Shown in pieces: positions 37,480-50,886 of a DNA stretch of 64,000 nucleotides. The notes under the pieces were generated by a model. It had not been told where the DNA came from, ran no database searches, and was given only the letters and a program-made list of their open reading frames with translations. The stretch comes from Haliea alexandrii (lineage in GTDB: Bacteria > Pseudomonadota > Gammaproteobacteria > Pseudomonadales > Halieaceae), in assembly GCF_003719295.1 (NCBI RefSeq), contig NZ_RFLW01000001.1:124001-188000 (forward strand). Direction: 5' to 3'. A program made the position numbers and the translations under genes. The stretch's first letter is position 1, and every line of letters starts with the position of its first letter.

Positions 37480-37507
37480 GTGCGGCCGGCCAGGTGCGGC
37501 CGGCCAG
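37480..37507. repeat. 14-bp tandem duplication
   Basis: Two adjacent identical copies of GTGCGGCCGGCCAG occupy the short gap between the convergent srkA and acyltransferase genes. Confidence 0.85.
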
Positions 37508-37526
37508 GGGCGGCACGCGGAATAAA

Positions 37527-38255
37527 CTACCTCCCCGACGCTCCGGCGGGATAAACCACCGACCACAGCCAGCGCAGCAGCGAATTCTCGCGCAGCACCT
37601 CGCGGTCAACCGCATCAAAGAACGCCTCCGCGCCCGCCGGGTCGGCAAACAGATCCATACGGGTGGTAAAACCGCGTTGCGGGTCCAATTCCTTTACCAC
37701 CCGCGCCGGGTTCCCGGCTACCACCACATTCGCCGGCACATCCCGGGTCACCACGGCCTGCGCCGCCACCACGCTGTTGGCACCAATGGTGACGCCCTTG
37801 AGCACGGTGGCGTGATCACCCAGCCAGACGTTGTCACCAATATGTACCGGGGTGGGCTCCGGGGCGCGCGCCGTGCGGTCGTACAGCGTGTGCCAATCCG
37901 AATCCGTGATGTAGGACCCGTTTGCCATCATCACCCCATCACCAAGCACGATTTCGTCACTGGCACTGAGCCGAGCGCCCGGGCTCATCAACACACAGTC
38001 GCCAATCTGAATACGTCCCTGTCCCGCCTCGCGGCCCCACACGCCTATCTGCACCCGGTGCATGGGCTCCCCGATCGCTGTGAAACAGCGCCCGATTCGA
38101 ATATTGGCGCCGGAAATATGCACGTACCAGGGCTTCATGATGGTGTGATGCGACCCCAACTCGGTGCAGCGCGGGCGCAGGAAGTAATCCGCATACCAGC
38201 GCCGGTAGCGCAGGTAGAGTTGTTTTAGCCAGTATGGGCGCAGGTCCTGGTGCAT
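37527..38255 (-). CDS. Hexapeptide-repeat acyltransferase
   Basis: This 242-residue protein has a left-handed beta-helix region (imperfect hexapeptides, for example IGDCVLMSPGARLSA, LGDGVMMANGSYI, IGDNVWLGDHATVLKGVTIGANSVVAAQAVV) followed by GNPARVVKEL, the usual end of maltose/galactoside O-acetyltransferase-like folds. His in SDWHTLY could be catalytic. AGGG eight bases upstream supports ATG 38255. Acceptor unknown; sugars of surface polysaccharides are common in this family. No polysaccharide cluster is nearby. Confidence 0.85.
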   Translation of the reverse strand: MHQDLRPYWLKQLYLRYRRWYADYFLRPRCTELGSHHTIMKPWYVHISGANIRIGRCFTAIGEPMHRVQIGVWGREAGQGRIQIGDCVLMSPGARLSASDEIVLGDGVMMANGSYITDSDWHTLYDRTARAPEPTPVHIGDNVWLGDHATVLKGVTIGANSVVAAQAVVTRDVPANVVVAGNPARVVKELDPQRGFTTRMDLFADPAGAEAFFDAVDREVLRENSLLRWLWSVVYPAGASGR

Positions 38256-38357
38256 GGTGCAATTCCCTGTTGGGTCGTGGTAGCGCGGCGATTTATGATG
38301 ACAACCCCGCTGGCGCAACTCAAGCGCCCGCCTCACTGTTACAGGAGCCGACCCCGC

Positions 38358-39008
38358 GTGCAAGCTTCATCCCGCCCGGTCATCAGCAACCAGCAGGGGC
38401 TGCACCCGCGTCTGGCACAGACCGTGCGCCGCCACCTCGAACAGCCCTGCCTGAGCCCGCTGGCCGCTCATAACAGGGCCGCGTGGGACACGCTGGCACA
38501 GCAGCTGGCAAGCGACCCGCGGCCGCTGGTGCTGGATTCCTTCTGCGGCACAGGCATGAGCACCGCGCAGCTGGCCACCGCGCACCCGCAGCACCTGGTC
38601 ATCGGCATCGACCGCTCCGCGCACCGGCTGGCACTGCACCAGGGCGAGCACGGGCAGTATGTGTTGCTGCAGGCGGAGTGCGAGCCGCTGTGGCGGGAAC
38701 TGGCAAGGGCCGGGTACCGCGTGGATTTTCACTACCTGTTATACCCCAACCCCTGGCCCAAGGCGCGCCACCTGCAGCGGCGTGTTCACGGCCACCCGGG
38801 TTTTGCCGACCTGCTGGCGCTGGGCGGCCGCGTGGAGCTGCGCTCCAACTGGCCGCTTTATGTGGAGGAATTCGGTGTGGCGATGCACCTTGCCGGGGTT
38901 CGGGGCTGTGTACAGACGGTGCCCGAGGCCCCGCCCCTGACGCGCTTTGAAGACAAGTACCGGGCCAGCGGCCACACGCTGTGGCGGTATCAGGGGCGTA
39001 TACGCTAA
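38358..39008 (+). CDS. TrmB-like SAM-dependent methyltransferase
   Basis: This 216-residue methyltransferase is related to tRNA (guanine-N7) methyltransferase TrmB: SNQQGLHPRL near the N-terminus, SAM-binding LDSFCGTGMST, GIDRSAHRL and the TrmB-like YPNPWPKARHLQRRVHGHP. Start GTG 38358 is chosen because AGGAG lies ten bases upstream and the family homology begins there; ATGs at 38295 and 38298 have no such site. It overlaps nothing and is followed by cysE after 28 bases. It may be a TrmB paralogue with a different target, since the usual FPDPWPKKRH segment is altered. Confidence 0.8.
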   Translation: MQASSRPVISNQQGLHPRLAQTVRRHLEQPCLSPLAAHNRAAWDTLAQQLASDPRPLVLDSFCGTGMSTAQLATAHPQHLVIGIDRSAHRLALHQGEHGQYVLLQAECEPLWRELARAGYRVDFHYLLYPNPWPKARHLQRRVHGHPGFADLLALGGRVELRSNWPLYVEEFGVAMHLAGVRGCVQTVPEAPPLTRFEDKYRASGHTLWRYQGRIR

Positions 39009-39036
39009 AGTATGCGCCCGGAAACGAGGAACTGAC

Positions 39037-39879
39037 ATGCCCATCAGGAAAGCCGATCCAGTCTGGGACCGGATAGTGCGCGAAACGCAGCAGCATGCGG
39101 CGGAAGAACCGATACTCGCCAGCTATCTGCACGCCACCATTCTCAACCACAACAACCTGGAGTGTGCACTGAGCTTCCATCTGGCCACCCAGCTGGACAG
39201 TCCAACCGTGTCCTCCCTGTTGTTGCGCGAGGTGATTCTCGAAGCACTCAAGGACGATGCCAGCCTGCGCAAGGCCATTCGCGCCGACCTCCTTGCGGTC
39301 GAAGAACGTGACTCCGCCTGCCAGGAAATCTACATACCCTTCCTGTATTTCAAGGGCTTTCATGCCCTGCAAACACACCGCGTGGGTCACTGGCTGTGGC
39401 AGCGCGGACGCCACTCCCTGGCGCTGTTCTTCCAGAACCGGGTGGCGGTGGAGTTCGCCGTGGATATTCACCCGGCAGCCAAACTGGGCAGCGGCATCAT
39501 GCTGGACCATGCCACCGGCCTGGTGATTGGCGAAACTGCCGTGGTCGGCAACGATGTTTCGATCCTGCAATCCGTCACTCTGGGGGGCACGGGCAAGGAA
39601 CACGGTGACCGGCACCCGAAAATCGGCAACGGTGTGCTGATCAGTGCCGGGGCAAAAATTCTGGGCAATATCCGGGTGGGCGACGGCGCCAAAGTGGGTG
39701 CCGGCAGCGTGGTGCTGGACGAAGTGCCACCGCATACCACCGTGGCGGGCGTGCCGGCCAAGGTGGTGGGCAAGCCGGCATCACAGTCACCCGCGCTGGA
39801 AATGGACCACAGCTTCTGCTGCGACCCCGAGCAGGAACTCGCCTGCGACGACGCGGCCCAGGCGCAACGCCAGCGCTGA
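39037..39879 (+). CDS. cysE: Serine O-acetyltransferase CysE
   Basis: This 280-residue enzyme transfers acetyl from acetyl-CoA to serine, the first step of cysteine synthesis. The N-terminal helical domain (about 1-140) is followed by the hexapeptide-repeat domain with the catalytic pair in DIHPAAKLGSGIMLDHATG, then VTLGGTGKEHGDRHPKIG. GAGGAACTGAC before the ATG at 39037 fixes the start. Length and the full N-terminal domain fit the E. coli-type, cysteine feedback-inhibited form. Converges on hemE with an 8-base gap. Confidence 0.94.
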   Translation: MPIRKADPVWDRIVRETQQHAAEEPILASYLHATILNHNNLECALSFHLATQLDSPTVSSLLLREVILEALKDDASLRKAIRADLLAVEERDSACQEIYIPFLYFKGFHALQTHRVGHWLWQRGRHSLALFFQNRVAVEFAVDIHPAAKLGSGIMLDHATGLVIGETAVVGNDVSILQSVTLGGTGKEHGDRHPKIGNGVLISAGAKILGNIRVGDGAKVGAGSVVLDEVPPHTTVAGVPAKVVGKPASQSPALEMDHSFCCDPEQELACDDAAQAQRQR

Positions 39880-39887
39880 CGCGGCCC

Positions 39888-40958
39888 TCAGTCGTTGTGG
39901 TGGTACTGGGGCGAGAACTCCTGCACCGCATCCACAAAGGCAGTAACGTGATCCGGGTTCACACCCGGCGTGATGCCGTGGCCCAGGTTGAACACATGGC
40001 CGGGGCCGTGGCCATAACCCGACAGTATGCTCGCTACCTCCTCACGGATACGCGCTGGCGAGGCATACAGCATGGAGGGGTCCATATTGCCCTGCAGGGC
40101 GACCCGGTCGCCCACCTGGGCGCGCGCTGCGCCAATGTCCGTGGTCCAGTCGATTCCCACCGCCTGCGCGCCGGCATCGGCGATGGCGGGCAGCCACTGG
40201 CCTCCACCCTTGGTGAAGATGATCACCGGCACTTTGCGCCCATCGGCCTCGGTAGGCAGGCGGCTGACGACGCGCTGCATGTACTTCAGTGAGAATTCCT
40301 TATAGCCGGCAGCACTCAGGGAACCACCCCAGGTGTCGAAGATCTGCAGCGCCTGGGCGCCGGCATGCACTTGCTCGGTCAGGTAATCGGCCACCGCATC
40401 GGCCAGCAGCGCCAGCAACTGGTGCATGAGTTCAGGCTGGTCATAAGCCATGGCCTTCACCCGGGCGAAATCCTTGGAGGAGCCGCCCTCCACCATGTAG
40501 GTCGCCAGCGTCCAGGGGCTGCCGGAAAAACCGATCAGCGGTACGCTGCCATTCAGCTCACGGCGAATGGTGCTCACCGCATTCATGACATAGCCCAGGT
40601 CATCCGCCGCCTTGATCGCCTTGAGCCCCGCGAGGTCCGCTTCGTTGCGCACCGTCTTGCGGAACTTGGGGCCTTCGCCTTCTTCGAAGTACAGGCCCAG
40701 GCCCAGCGCGTCGGGCACGGTGAGAATGTCGCTGAAAAGAATCGCCGCATCCATCGGATAGCGACGCAGCGGCTGCAGGGTGACTTCACAGGCCAGCTCG
40801 GCGTTCTTGCAGAGGTCAAGAAAGGAGCCCGCCTGTTCGCGGGTGGCGCGATACTCAGGGAGATAGCGCCCGGCCTGGCGCATCATCCACACCGGGGTGC
40901 GGTCGACGGGCTGGCGTTGCAGGGCGCGCAGGAAGCGGTCGTTCTTCAGTTCGGTCAC
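39888..40958 (-). CDS. hemE: Uroporphyrinogen decarboxylase HemE
   Basis: This 356-residue cofactor-free enzyme removes four carboxyls from uroporphyrinogen III in haem synthesis. The signature [16 protein letters not shown] near residue 22 and [13 protein letters not shown] are present, as is [13 protein letters not shown]. The start is GTG 40958, supported by GGAG five bases upstream. It lies 31 bases after gltD on the same strand, at the end of the conserved gltBD-hemE run. Confidence 0.97.
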   Translation of the reverse strand: MTELKNDRFLRALQRQPVDRTPVWMMRQAGRYLPEYRATREQAGSFLDLCKNAELACEVTLQPLRRYPMDAAILFSDILTVPDALGLGLYFEEGEGPKFRKTVRNEADLAGLKAIKAADDLGYVMNAVSTIRRELNGSVPLIGFSGSPWTLATYMVEGGSSKDFARVKAMAYDQPELMHQLLALLADAVADYLTEQVHAGAQALQIFDTWGGSLSAAGYKEFSLKYMQRVVSRLPTEADGRKVPVIIFTKGGGQWLPAIADAGAQAVGIDWTTDIGAARAQVGDRVALQGNMDPSMLYASPARIREEVASILSGYGHGPGHVFNLGHGITPGVNPDHVTAFVDAVQEFSPQYHHND

Positions 40959-40989
40959 AGGGTCTCCGTGTGCAGATTAGCGGCCAGGT

Positions 40990-42432
<1,443 letters not shown>

Positions 42433-45400
42433 CTAGTCGGTGTTACGCAGACGTGACAGCAGCTGGTTAAAATCTGCCGCCTTTGGCTTGACCAGCCAGA
42501 ACTTGCCCACGTAATCCTCAAAGTTATCCAGCAACTGGGCACCCCAGGCCGACCCGGTTTCCTGCGCGAACTCACGAATCGTGGTGCGCAGGTGGTTGCG
42601 GTAAGGCTCCATGTACTCGGAGTTGACCCGGTGAATATCCACCAGTTCGCTGTTGTACTTGTCGATAAATGAACGGTCCTGGTCCAGCACGTAGGCAAAA
42701 CCACCGGTCATCCCGGCGCCGAAGTTCACGCCCGTGGGGCCGAGCACGGTCACCGTGCCGCCCGTCATGTACTCGCAACAATGGTCACCCGCTCCTTCCA
42801 CCACCGCCTGCGCGCCGCTGTTGCGCACGGCAAAACGCTCGCCGGCGATGCCAGCGGCATACAGCCTGCCACCGGTGGCGCCGTAGAGGCAGGTGTTGCC
42901 GATAATCACCGTGTCCTGGGAGCGGAAATTGGCATCCCGTGCGGGGTAGACCACCAGCTTGCCGCCGGCCATGCCCTTGCCCACATAGTCGTTGCAGTCA
43001 CCCTCCAGATACATGTGCAGGCCGCCCGCGTTCCACACGCCAAAACTCTGCCCGGCGGTGCCGGTAAGACGCAGCACAATCGGGGCATCTTCCATGCCGT
43101 TGTTGCCGTAGCGCTGAGCGATCTCACCTGAGAGCCGCGCGCCGATGGAGCGGTCGCAGTTGGTCAGGGCAAATTCATACTCGCCACCGCTGCGTGATTC
43201 GATCGCGGGCAAGGCCGCAGCCACCATGGCCTCGGCTTTCTCCGCGCGGTCGAAGGGGTGATTGGCAACCACCTGGCAGTACTCGGGCTGCCCCTCGGAG
43301 CCGGCATCCTTGTGCAGGATGGGGCCCAGGTCCAGGCGCGCCTGTTTCGGCGTATTGCCGGGCAGCCGTTCCAGCAGGTCGGTACGCCCGATCAGGGCCT
43401 CCAGGGATGGCACACCCAGGCGCGCCAGCCACTCGCGCGTTTCCATAGCGATGAACGTGAAGAAATGGGTGACCATTTCGATGGTGCCGTTGAAGTGGTC
43501 CTGGCGCAGCTTTTCGTTCTGCGTGGCAACACCGGTCGCACAGTTGTTCAGGTGACAAATGCGCAGGTATTTACACCCCAGCGCCACCATGGGGCCCGTG
43601 CCGAAACCGAAGCTCTCGGCGCCCAGTATCGCCGCCTTGACCACATCCAGCCCGGTTTTCAGGCCGCCGTCGGTCTGCAGACGAATGACACCGCGCAGCC
43701 CATTGCCGCGCAGGGTCTGCTGCACCTCGGCCAGGCCCAGCTCCCAGGGCGAACCGGCATAGCGGATGGAGGTGAGTGGGCTGGCAGCGGTGCCGCCATC
43801 GTAGCCACTGATGGTAATCAGGTCCGCATAGGCCTTGGCAACGCCCGCCGCGATGGTCCCCACGCCAGGCTCGGACACCAGCTTCACCGACACCAGCGCC
43901 TTGGGATTAACCTGCTTGAGGTCAAAAATCAGCTGCGCCAGGTCCTCGATCGAGTAGATATCGTGGTGCGGCGGGGGAGATATGAGCGTGACGCCCGGCA
44001 CCGAATAGCGCAGACGTGCAATCAGCTCGTTCACTTTACCGCCGGGCAGCTGCCCGCCTTCACCGGGCTTGGCGCCCTGCGCCACCTTGATCTGCAGTAC
44101 CTCGGCGTTCACCAGGTAATGCGGGGTAACGCCAAAACGGCCCGAGGCGATCTGCTTGATTTTCGAGCTGCGCTCGGTGCCGTAGCGGGCGGGATCCTCA
44201 CCGCCTTCACCCGAGTTGGAGCGCGCACCCAGCCTGTTCATCGCCGCCGCCAGCGCCTCGTGCGCCTCGGGGCTGAGCGCCCCCAGTGACATGCCGGCGG
44301 AATCGAAGCGCGGCAGAATGGCCGCAATCGGCTCCACCGCATCGAGTTCCAGCGGTTTGGCCGCCAGCACCGGTTGCAGCAGGTCGCGAATCGTCGCTAC
44401 CGGGCGTGAATTGACCAGCTCGGCGTAGCGTTGATAGATCGCATAATCCCCGGTAGCAACCGCCTGTTGCAGCGTAGTGACCACATCGGGGTTGAAGGCG
44501 TGGTATTCCTGCCCGTGCACATATTTCAGCAGACCGCCCTGCTGCAGCGGCTTGCGCGGGTTCCAGGCCACTTTTGCCAGACGCTGCTGGTCGCCTTCCA
44601 GTTCCGCAAAGCCGGCGCCTTCTATGCGCGAGGCCACGCCGCAGAAGGCGGTATCCACCACTTCGCGCGCGAGCCCTACGGCCTCGAACAACTGCGCGCC
44701 GCGGTAGGAGCTGACCGCGGAAATGCCCATTTTGGACATGATCTTGAGCAGGCCCTTGTTGATGCCCTTGCGGTAGTTCTTGTAGCAGGTGCTCGGTTCG
44801 CCCAGCAGTTCACCATCGCGGATCAGGTCCTCGAGCACGCTGTAGGCGAGATAGGGATAGATGGCCGTTGCGCCAAACCCGAGCAGGCACGCCACCTGAT
44901 GGGAGTCGCGGGCACTCGCGGTTTCAATCACCAGGTTTGCATCACAGCGCAGGCCCTGGCCAATCAGGTGGTGGTGCACAGCGCCGGTCGCCATCAGGCT
45001 GTGAATCGGCAGGCGCTCACGCGCGATCAAGCGGTCGGAGATAATCAGAATGGTGGCACCCTTGCGCACCGCCTGTTCCGCGGTATCCACGAGCCGGGCC
45101 ACCGCCTGCTGCAAATCCATCTCGGCGGGGTCGTAGGTGCCATCGATATCGCACACTTCAAAGCCGGGCCGATTCATTGTCAGCAGCGTGTTGAACTTGC
45201 CCTGCGACAGGACCGGCGAGCTCAGAATCACGCGGTCGGCGTGCTCCGGACCTTCGTGGAACACGTTCTTTTCCGCGCCGAGATCGGTCTCCAGCGACAT
45301 CACGATGGCCTCGCGCAGCGGATCGATCGCGGGGTTCGTCACCTGGGCAAACTTCTGCCGGAAGAAGTCGTACAGGGGCCGTTCATGGCGCGAGAGCACG

Positions 45401-46875
45401 GCCATGGGCGTATCGTCGCCCATGGAGCCCACCGCTTCATTGCCTGACTCCGCCAGCGGGCGCAACACCTGGTCGCGCTCCTCAAACGTCACCTGGAACA
45501 TCTTCTGGTACGGCATGAGCATGTCCGGCTCAATACCGGGCGCCTGCTCACCGCCAAAGGTTCCTTCTACATGGTAGGAGTTTTCCTTCAGCCAGCGCTT
45601 ATAGGGATGACGGTTCTTCAAGCGGTTGTCGATATCGGCGGTGTGCAGCATCTCGCCGGTTTGGGTATCCACCATGAGAATCTGGCCGGGGCCGACGCGC
45701 CCCTTGGCGATCACGTCTTCGCTGCGGTAGCCGTGGGTGCCCACTTCCGATGCCAGGGTGATAAAGCCGTCCTTGGTCTTGACCCAGCGCGCCGGGCGCA
45801 GGCCATTCCGGTCCAGCAGGCAGACAGCGTAGCGTCCGTCGGTGAGCACGATGCCGGCAGGGCCGTCCCAGGGCTCCATGTGCATGGAGTGGTATTCGTA
45901 GAAGGCGCGCAGGTCCGGGTCCATGTCCTCCATGTTCTGCCACGCAGGGGGAATGAGCATGCGCAGGGCACGCGGCATATCCACACCGCCGGTCAGCAGC
46001 ACGTCGAGCATGTTGTCGAGGCTGGAGGAGTCGGAGCCGGTGCGGTTCACCAGCGGCGCAATAGCACTGATGTCGGGCAAGCGGTCGGTCTGGAAGAGGG
46101 CGGTGCGCGCCTCGGCCCAATTGCGGTTGCCGTCGATGGTGTTGATCTCGCCGTTGTGAGCCAACAGGCGGAAAGGTTGCGCCAGCGGCCAGCGGGGCAT
46201 GGTGTTGGTGGAGAAACGCTGGTGAAACACGCAGATCGCGGTTTCCAGACGCTCATCGTCCAAGTCGTGGTAGAAGCGCGGCAGGTCGACCGGCATCACC
46301 AGACCCTTGTAGGCGATCACACGCCCCGAGAGGCTGCAGATATAGAAGTCGGGGTCGCTCTGGTTGGCCATCTCGGCTTTGCGCCGCGCCACAAACAGGC
46401 GGGTTGAAAGCTCGTCCGCTGTGAGGCCAGGCGCGCTGAAGAAGATCTGTTCAATGCGCGGCAGGGTGGCGAGGGCGATTTCGCCACACACGCTGCTGTC
46501 CGTGGGTACCTCGCGCCAGCCGACAACCGTCAGCCCCTGATCGACAAGCGCCTGCTCCATGGCGGCGCGCGCGGCGGCAGCGCGGGCTTCATCCAGATTG
46601 AGGAATATTTGCCCGACACCAAAAGGGTCGTCCAGCTCTGCGCCAAAGGCTTCGCGCGCCAGGGTGCGCATGAAGGGCACCGGCATCTGCAACAGCAGGC
46701 CACAGCCGTCACCGGTCTTGCCGTCCGCGGCAATACCGCCGCGGTGCGTCATGCAGGTCAGCGACTCGATGGCGGTCTGCAACAGACGATGGCTGGCATC
46801 GCCCGCACTGTGGACGATCAGGCCGAAGCCACAGTTGTCGCGGAATTCTTCAGGGCTAAACAAGCCTGCACTCAT
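42433..46875 (-). CDS. gltB: Glutamate synthase large subunit GltB
   Basis: This 1480-residue enzyme makes two glutamates from glutamine and 2-oxoglutarate. The class-II amidotransferase nucleophile would be Cys15 (RDNCGFGL), exposed after removal of a 14-residue propeptide. The FMN-binding synthase domain ([34 protein letters not shown]) is followed by the 3Fe-4S cysteines in [20 protein letters not shown]-terminal beta-helix domain completes the normal length. It lies upstream of gltD and downstream of aroB, same strand. Confidence 0.98.
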   Translation of the reverse strand: MSAGLFSPEEFRDNCGFGLIVHSAGDASHRLLQTAIESLTCMTHRGGIAADGKTGDGCGLLLQMPVPFMRTLAREAFGAELDDPFGVGQIFLNLDEARAAAARAAMEQALVDQGLTVVGWREVPTDSSVCGEIALATLPRIEQIFFSAPGLTADELSTRLFVARRKAEMANQSDPDFYICSLSGRVIAYKGLVMPVDLPRFYHDLDDERLETAICVFHQRFSTNTMPRWPLAQPFRLLAHNGEINTIDGNRNWAEARTALFQTDRLPDISAIAPLVNRTGSDSSSLDNMLDVLLTGGVDMPRALRMLIPPAWQNMEDMDPDLRAFYEYHSMHMEPWDGPAGIVLTDGRYAVCLLDRNGLRPARWVKTKDGFITLASEVGTHGYRSEDVIAKGRVGPGQILMVDTQTGEMLHTADIDNRLKNRHPYKRWLKENSYHVEGTFGGEQAPGIEPDMLMPYQKMFQVTFEERDQVLRPLAESGNEAVGSMGDDTPMAVLSRHERPLYDFFRQKFAQVTNPAIDPLREAIVMSLETDLGAEKNVFHEGPEHADRVILSSPVLSQGKFNTLLTMNRPGFEVCDIDGTYDPAEMDLQQAVARLVDTAEQAVRKGATILIISDRLIARERLPIHSLMATGAVHHHLIGQGLRCDANLVIETASARDSHQVACLLGFGATAIYPYLAYSVLEDLIRDGELLGEPSTCYKNYRKGINKGLLKIMSKMGISAVSSYRGAQLFEAVGLAREVVDTAFCGVASRIEGAGFAELEGDQQRLAKVAWNPRKPLQQGGLLKYVHGQEYHAFNPDVVTTLQQAVATGDYAIYQRYAELVNSRPVATIRDLLQPVLAAKPLELDAVEPIAAILPRFDSAGMSLGALSPEAHEALAAAMNRLGARSNSGEGGEDPARYGTERSSKIKQIASGRFGVTPHYLVNAEVLQIKVAQGAKPGEGGQLPGGKVNELIARLRYSVPGVTLISPPPHHDIYSIEDLAQLIFDLKQVNPKALVSVKLVSEPGVGTIAAGVAKAYADLITISGYDGGTAASPLTSIRYAGSPWELGLAEVQQTLRGNGLRGVIRLQTDGGLKTGLDVVKAAILGAESFGFGTGPMVALGCKYLRICHLNNCATGVATQNEKLRQDHFNGTIEMVTHFFTFIAMETREWLARLGVPSLEALIGRTDLLERLPGNTPKQARLDLGPILHKDAGSEGQPEYCQVVANHPFDRAEKAEAMVAAALPAIESRSGGEYEFALTNCDRSIGARLSGEIAQRYGNNGMEDAPIVLRLTGTAGQSFGVWNAGGLHMYLEGDCNDYVGKGMAGGKLVVYPARDANFRSQDTVIIGNTCLYGATGGRLYAAGIAGERFAVRNSGAQAVVEGAGDHCCEYMTGGTVTVLGPTGVNFGAGMTGGFAYVLDQDRSFIDKYNSELVDIHRVNSEYMEPYRNHLRTTIREFAQETGSAWGAQLLDNFEDYVGKFWLVKPKAADFNQLLSRLRNTD

Positions 46876-46995
46876 ACTGTGTCCAGAATAGGTAATGAAA
46901 ACAAACGGTTACACCGACACGCCCCGTGCCTCGGCAGCACTCGGGCGAAAGGGGGAGGTCATTTTACACAGTTGGGCAGCGCGGAACAAACCGCC

Positions 46996-48108
46996 TCAAC
47001 AGGCGCTCTCCGCGCTGGCTGCGGCGGCACCCAGCAAGCCCTCAAGCTCCTGCGTTGTAACGTCAGCCACAACGCAGGCCTCACCGATGGCACGCAGCAG
47101 CACCAGGCGCAACTGGCCGTCCACGACCTTCTTGTCGCGCCCCATAAGGTCGATGAACATGGCCGGGGACATACCCGCAGGCACATCCAGTGGCAGCTGC
47201 GCGGCGCGCAGCAAGGACTCCAGCCGCGCCACTTCTTCCGCAGCCACCCAGCCACGGCCCACCGACAGGCGCAGCGCCAGCAGCATGCCCACCGCCACCG
47301 CCTCCCCGTGCAGCCAACTGCCATAGCCCTGCGCGGTTTCAATGGCGTGGCCGAAAGTATGCCCGAGGTTCAGTATCGCGCGCACGCCACCCTCACGCTC
47401 ATCGGCCGCGACCACACTGGCCTTCAGCGCGCAGCTGCGCTCTATGGCCTCCGCCAGTGCGCTGTCATCACGGGCGAGCAGCCGCGGCATCGCCTGCAGC
47501 AACCAGGCGTAGAACTCCGCGTCACAGATCAGGCCGTACTTTATCACCTCCGCGAGTCCTGCGGACAGTTCGCGCGCGGGCAGTGTATGCAGACTGTTGG
47601 TATCGATCAGGACGGCGCGCGGCTGGTGAAACGCGCCGATCATGTTCTTGCCCAGCGGGTGATTGACGGCCGTCTTGCCGCCCACGGAAGAATCCACCTG
47701 GGCGAGCAGTGTTGTCGGCACCTGAATGAACTCGACGCCACGCTGGTAGCAGGCTGCCGCGAAGCCCGTGATATCACCTACCACCCCACCGCCCAGGGCA
47801 ATGAGGGTGGTACTGCGGCTGTGGCGATCCGCCAGCAGGCGCTCCAGAATGTGCTCAAAGGTTGCCAGTGTCTTGTGCTGTTCGCCGTCAGGCAGGATGA
47901 TTTCCGTGATGCGGCGGCCCTCGCCCAAGGCTGCACGCAAGCGCTGCACATAAAGCGGCGCCACCGTGACATTGCTGACGATAGCCACCTCGCGCCCGCG
48001 CAAGTGCCCGAGCAGCAGCTGCGGGTCGGAAAACAGGTCGCGGCCGATGTAGACCGGATAGCTGCGCTCAGCCAGATCGACATGGACGGTATGCATGATG
48101 ACAGACAC
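46996..48108 (-). CDS. aroB: 3-dehydroquinate synthase AroB
   Basis: This 370-residue NAD- and zinc-dependent enzyme of the shikimate pathway has DGEQHKTL, the Gly-rich [36 protein letters not shown], and zinc ligands in GLAEVIKYG and [14 protein letters not shown] 48108 is preferred because GGAG lies seven bases upstream; the ATG at 48096 (MHTVHV) matches the usual family N-terminus but has no ribosome-binding site, so either is possible. It follows aroK on the same strand in the standard aroK-aroB pair. Confidence 0.95.
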   Translation of the reverse strand: MSVIMHTVHVDLAERSYPVYIGRDLFSDPQLLLGHLRGREVAIVSNVTVAPLYVQRLRAALGEGRRITEIILPDGEQHKTLATFEHILERLLADRHSRSTTLIALGGGVVGDITGFAAACYQRGVEFIQVPTTLLAQVDSSVGGKTAVNHPLGKNMIGAFHQPRAVLIDTNSLHTLPARELSAGLAEVIKYGLICDAEFYAWLLQAMPRLLARDDSALAEAIERSCALKASVVAADEREGGVRAILNLGHTFGHAIETAQGYGSWLHGEAVAVGMLLALRLSVGRGWVAAEEVARLESLLRAAQLPLDVPAGMSPAMFIDLMGRDKKVVDGQLRLVLLRAIGEACVVADVTTQELEGLLGAAAASAESAC

Positions 48109-48164
48109 GGGGGTACTCCAGGGCAAAGAACCGCTATTCTAGCCTTGCGATCCCCACCCTGTCT

Positions 48165-48686
48165 TTAGTGCTCGGGGGAGAGCGCCTCCATCAGACGCTG
48201 GGCGACAGTGCGCGGGCTGCAACCGTCAGTATCGATGACGTAGTCGGCAATTTCACGATACAGGGGGTCGCGTACCGCAAACAGCTCGCGCAGCACGGTG
48301 GCCGGGTTGCCGGTCTGCAACAGGGGACGCTTGCGGTCGTTGCGCGTGCGACGGGTCTGCTCTTCGACTGTGGCGTGCAGATAGATCACGAAACCGCGCT
48401 TGCCCAGGGCATCCCGGTTTTCCGGCCGAATGATAACGCCGCCACCGGTGGCCAGGACGATATCGTCCATCTGCGTCATCTCCTCCACCACCTGCTGCTC
48501 GCGGTCGCGGAAACCGGACTCACCCTCTACGTCGAAGATCCAGGGGATATCCGCGCCGGTGCGATGCTCGATTTCGGTATCGGTGTCCGCAAACGCCAGA
48601 CCCAGCTGGCGTGCGAGGTACTTGCCGATGGTGCTCTTGCCGGCCCCCATGGGGCCGACCAGAAAGACGCGGTGCAAATCTGGCAT
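48165..48686 (-). CDS. aroK: Shikimate kinase AroK
   Basis: This 173-residue kinase phosphorylates shikimate at O3. The P-loop [12 protein letters not shown] is near residues 11-22, the shikimate-binding [11 protein letters not shown] next, then FRDREQQV and ATGGGVI, and the lid arginines in RKRPLLQ. It sits between pilQ (upstream) and aroB, same strand, the classic pil-aroKB arrangement. Confidence 0.97.
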   Translation of the reverse strand: MPDLHRVFLVGPMGAGKSTIGKYLARQLGLAFADTDTEIEHRTGADIPWIFDVEGESGFRDREQQVVEEMTQMDDIVLATGGGVIIRPENRDALGKRGFVIYLHATVEEQTRRTRNDRKRPLLQTGNPATVLRELFAVRDPLYREIADYVIDTDGCSPRTVAQRLMEALSPEH

Positions 48687-48703
48687 GGGACGTGAAGCGC
48701 GCC

Positions 48704-50863
48704 CTAATCCAGCAGACTGTCGGCGAGAATACGCGGAGTAATAAAGATCAGCGTTTCCGTTTTGGTCTTGGAGTTGGACTCATTGCGGAACAGGCGACCC
48801 ACGTAGGGAATATCGCCAAAGAACGGCACTTTGGTCACCGACTCGATGTCTTCGGTGCGGAACACGCCGCCCAGCACGACCGTTTCCCCGTTGCCTACCA
48901 GCACCTGTGTGGTCAGCTCGGTGGTGTCGATAGACGGAATGAAGCCGCCCTGACCACTCGGCACCAGGTCGCCCAGTGAATCCTGAGTAATGATCAGATC
49001 GAGCAGGATACGATCATCGGGCGTGATGTTCGGTGTCACGTCGAGCTGCAGCACCGCTTCCTTGAAGGAGGTGGTGTTCTGACCGCTGAGCGAGCCCTCC
49101 TGATAGGGAATTTCGGAACCGGACTTGATAATCGCCTTTTGCTTGTCGCCGGTAATCACCTTCGGCTGGGACACCACCTCGCCATTGCCTGCTGCTTCCA
49201 GAGCCGACAACTCGGCGGTCAGAAACAGATCTTCACTGGTGAACCCAATGGCGAAACCACCCGCCTTGGAGGCAACACCCAGGTCGACCATCAGGGCGCC
49301 GGGGAAATTGACGCTGCTGGCCGTGCCGTCAATGACCGACTGGTTGATCGCCGCCACGTTGGCGGTGTCGCCGGAGATGGACACGGCATTGCCGTTGACG
49401 TCCGAGTCGACAAAGCCGCCGCCCCATTCAATGCCCAACTCCTGCTCCAGGTCGGACTGGGCGATAACAATACGCGCCTCAATCATCACCTGGCGGATTG
49501 GAATGTCCACGAGGTCAATAAGGTCGCGGATTTCCGCCAGTTTGGAAGCGGTTTCCGTCACGATCAGAGAATTGGTGCGGGGCTCCACAATCACCGAGCC
49601 GCGTGGGGAGATCAGCGTACCGCCGTCTTCCGAACCCGCTTCAAACAGGCTCACCACACTTGCCGCACTCGCATAGCGAATGCGAATGAACTCGCTCTGC
49701 AGCGGCGCCAGTTCGGCAATCTGCTTGTTGGCTTCAATTTGCTGGCGCTCACGTTCGGCGATCTCGGCCGCCGGTGCCACCATCAATACGTTCCCCACCT
49801 GACGCTTGTCCAGGCCCTTGGTGCGCAGCACCAATTCCAGTGCCTGGTCCCAGGGTACGTTCTGCAGGCGCAGGGTAATGCGGCCAGAGACCGTGTCGCT
49901 CGCCACCAGGTTGAGTTCGGTAAAGTCGGCAATCAACTGCAGCACCGCACGCACTTCGATGTCCTGGAAGTTCAGTGAGATACGCTCTCCGACATACGTG
50001 AACTCGTCGCGGCGCTCTTCCAGTTCCTTCTTGGTGAGGGGCTTGACCGCAATCACGTACTGGTTATCGGTCTGGTAGGCGAGGTAATCGAACTCACCCG
50101 TCGTTTTCAGGGTCAGGGTAGCACCGCGCTCCGCACTGTTGACGTCCACGCTGGTCACCGGCGTGGCGAAATCCGTCACGTCAAAGCGGCGCATCAGGTG
50201 TTCCGGCACGCTGGTGTCGAGGAACTGAACGCGAATATCCCCGCGCTCACTGAACACGTTGACATCCACCGACGGGTTGCTGAGCTCAAGGGTCAAGCGC
50301 GCCTCGCCACCGCCAGCGCGCTGGAACTGCAGGTCGTTGATTGAGGAGCGCTCGCGCGCGACCTGTTCCACACGGGCGGTGAGTGCATTGGGATCGCTGG
50401 ACGGCTTGACGTAATCGCCGCTGCTTTCCTGGCCCACCACCAGGAACAGGCTATTGCCTTCAATGCGGGTTTCGTAGGGCACCAGCTTGACCAGGTTCAA
50501 CACGAGGCGCGTTCGATCACCCGACTCCAGCACGACCACGCCAGTGGCGTTGCCGTAGGGCAGGGAATAGCTTTTCTGCGGCAGGGCACTGCGTGTACCC
50601 GGGAAGTCGATGGCGATACGCGCCGGCTTCTCGATGGTGTAGGCCTCCATCGGAGGCGGCGTTTCATCGAAATCCAGCCGCACCTCGATCTTGCTGCCGG
50701 GGCGCGAAGCGAACTCGATATCTGTCACTGTCGGCGCTGCCAGCACGGCCTGACCGAAGAGGCTGAAAACCAGTAATGCTGCCAGCCGTTGCAGTGCAAA
50801 ACCCCGTCTGCAAGATCCCTCTTTCACGGCACTATTCCCCAAATTTGCTGTATTTTTCAACAT
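48704..50863 (-). CDS. pilQ: Type IV pilus secretin PilQ
   Basis: This 719-residue outer-membrane secretin is the pore through which type IV pili emerge. Signal peptide ([19 protein letters not shown]), one or two AMIN domains (about 45-270) for peptidoglycan binding, an STN/N0 domain ([20 protein letters not shown]), an N1 domain and the secretin domain (VMIEARIV to the C-terminus, with [14 protein letters not shown]) occur in order. The start at 50863 has GGTGA upstream. It is the last gene of pilMNOPQ. Confidence 0.96.
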   Translation of the reverse strand: MLKNTANLGNSAVKEGSCRRGFALQRLAALLVFSLFGQAVLAAPTVTDIEFASRPGSKIEVRLDFDETPPPMEAYTIEKPARIAIDFPGTRSALPQKSYSLPYGNATGVVVLESGDRTRLVLNLVKLVPYETRIEGNSLFLVVGQESSGDYVKPSSDPNALTARVEQVARERSSINDLQFQRAGGGEARLTLELSNPSVDVNVFSERGDIRVQFLDTSVPEHLMRRFDVTDFATPVTSVDVNSAERGATLTLKTTGEFDYLAYQTDNQYVIAVKPLTKKELEERRDEFTYVGERISLNFQDIEVRAVLQLIADFTELNLVASDTVSGRITLRLQNVPWDQALELVLRTKGLDKRQVGNVLMVAPAAEIAERERQQIEANKQIAELAPLQSEFIRIRYASAASVVSLFEAGSEDGGTLISPRGSVIVEPRTNSLIVTETASKLAEIRDLIDLVDIPIRQVMIEARIVIAQSDLEQELGIEWGGGFVDSDVNGNAVSISGDTANVAAINQSVIDGTASSVNFPGALMVDLGVASKAGGFAIGFTSEDLFLTAELSALEAAGNGEVVSQPKVITGDKQKAIIKSGSEIPYQEGSLSGQNTTSFKEAVLQLDVTPNITPDDRILLDLIITQDSLGDLVPSGQGGFIPSIDTTELTTQVLVGNGETVVLGGVFRTEDIESVTKVPFFGDIPYVGRLFRNESNSKTKTETLIFITPRILADSLLD

Positions 50864-50886
50864 GGCTGTCACCAATGGCCCCTGCG

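Noticed and set aside
46609-48168. 519-codon plus-strand frame across gltB and aroB
   Set aside because: It spans the gap between two certain minus-strand genes and has a His/Gln/Arg-rich random-looking product.
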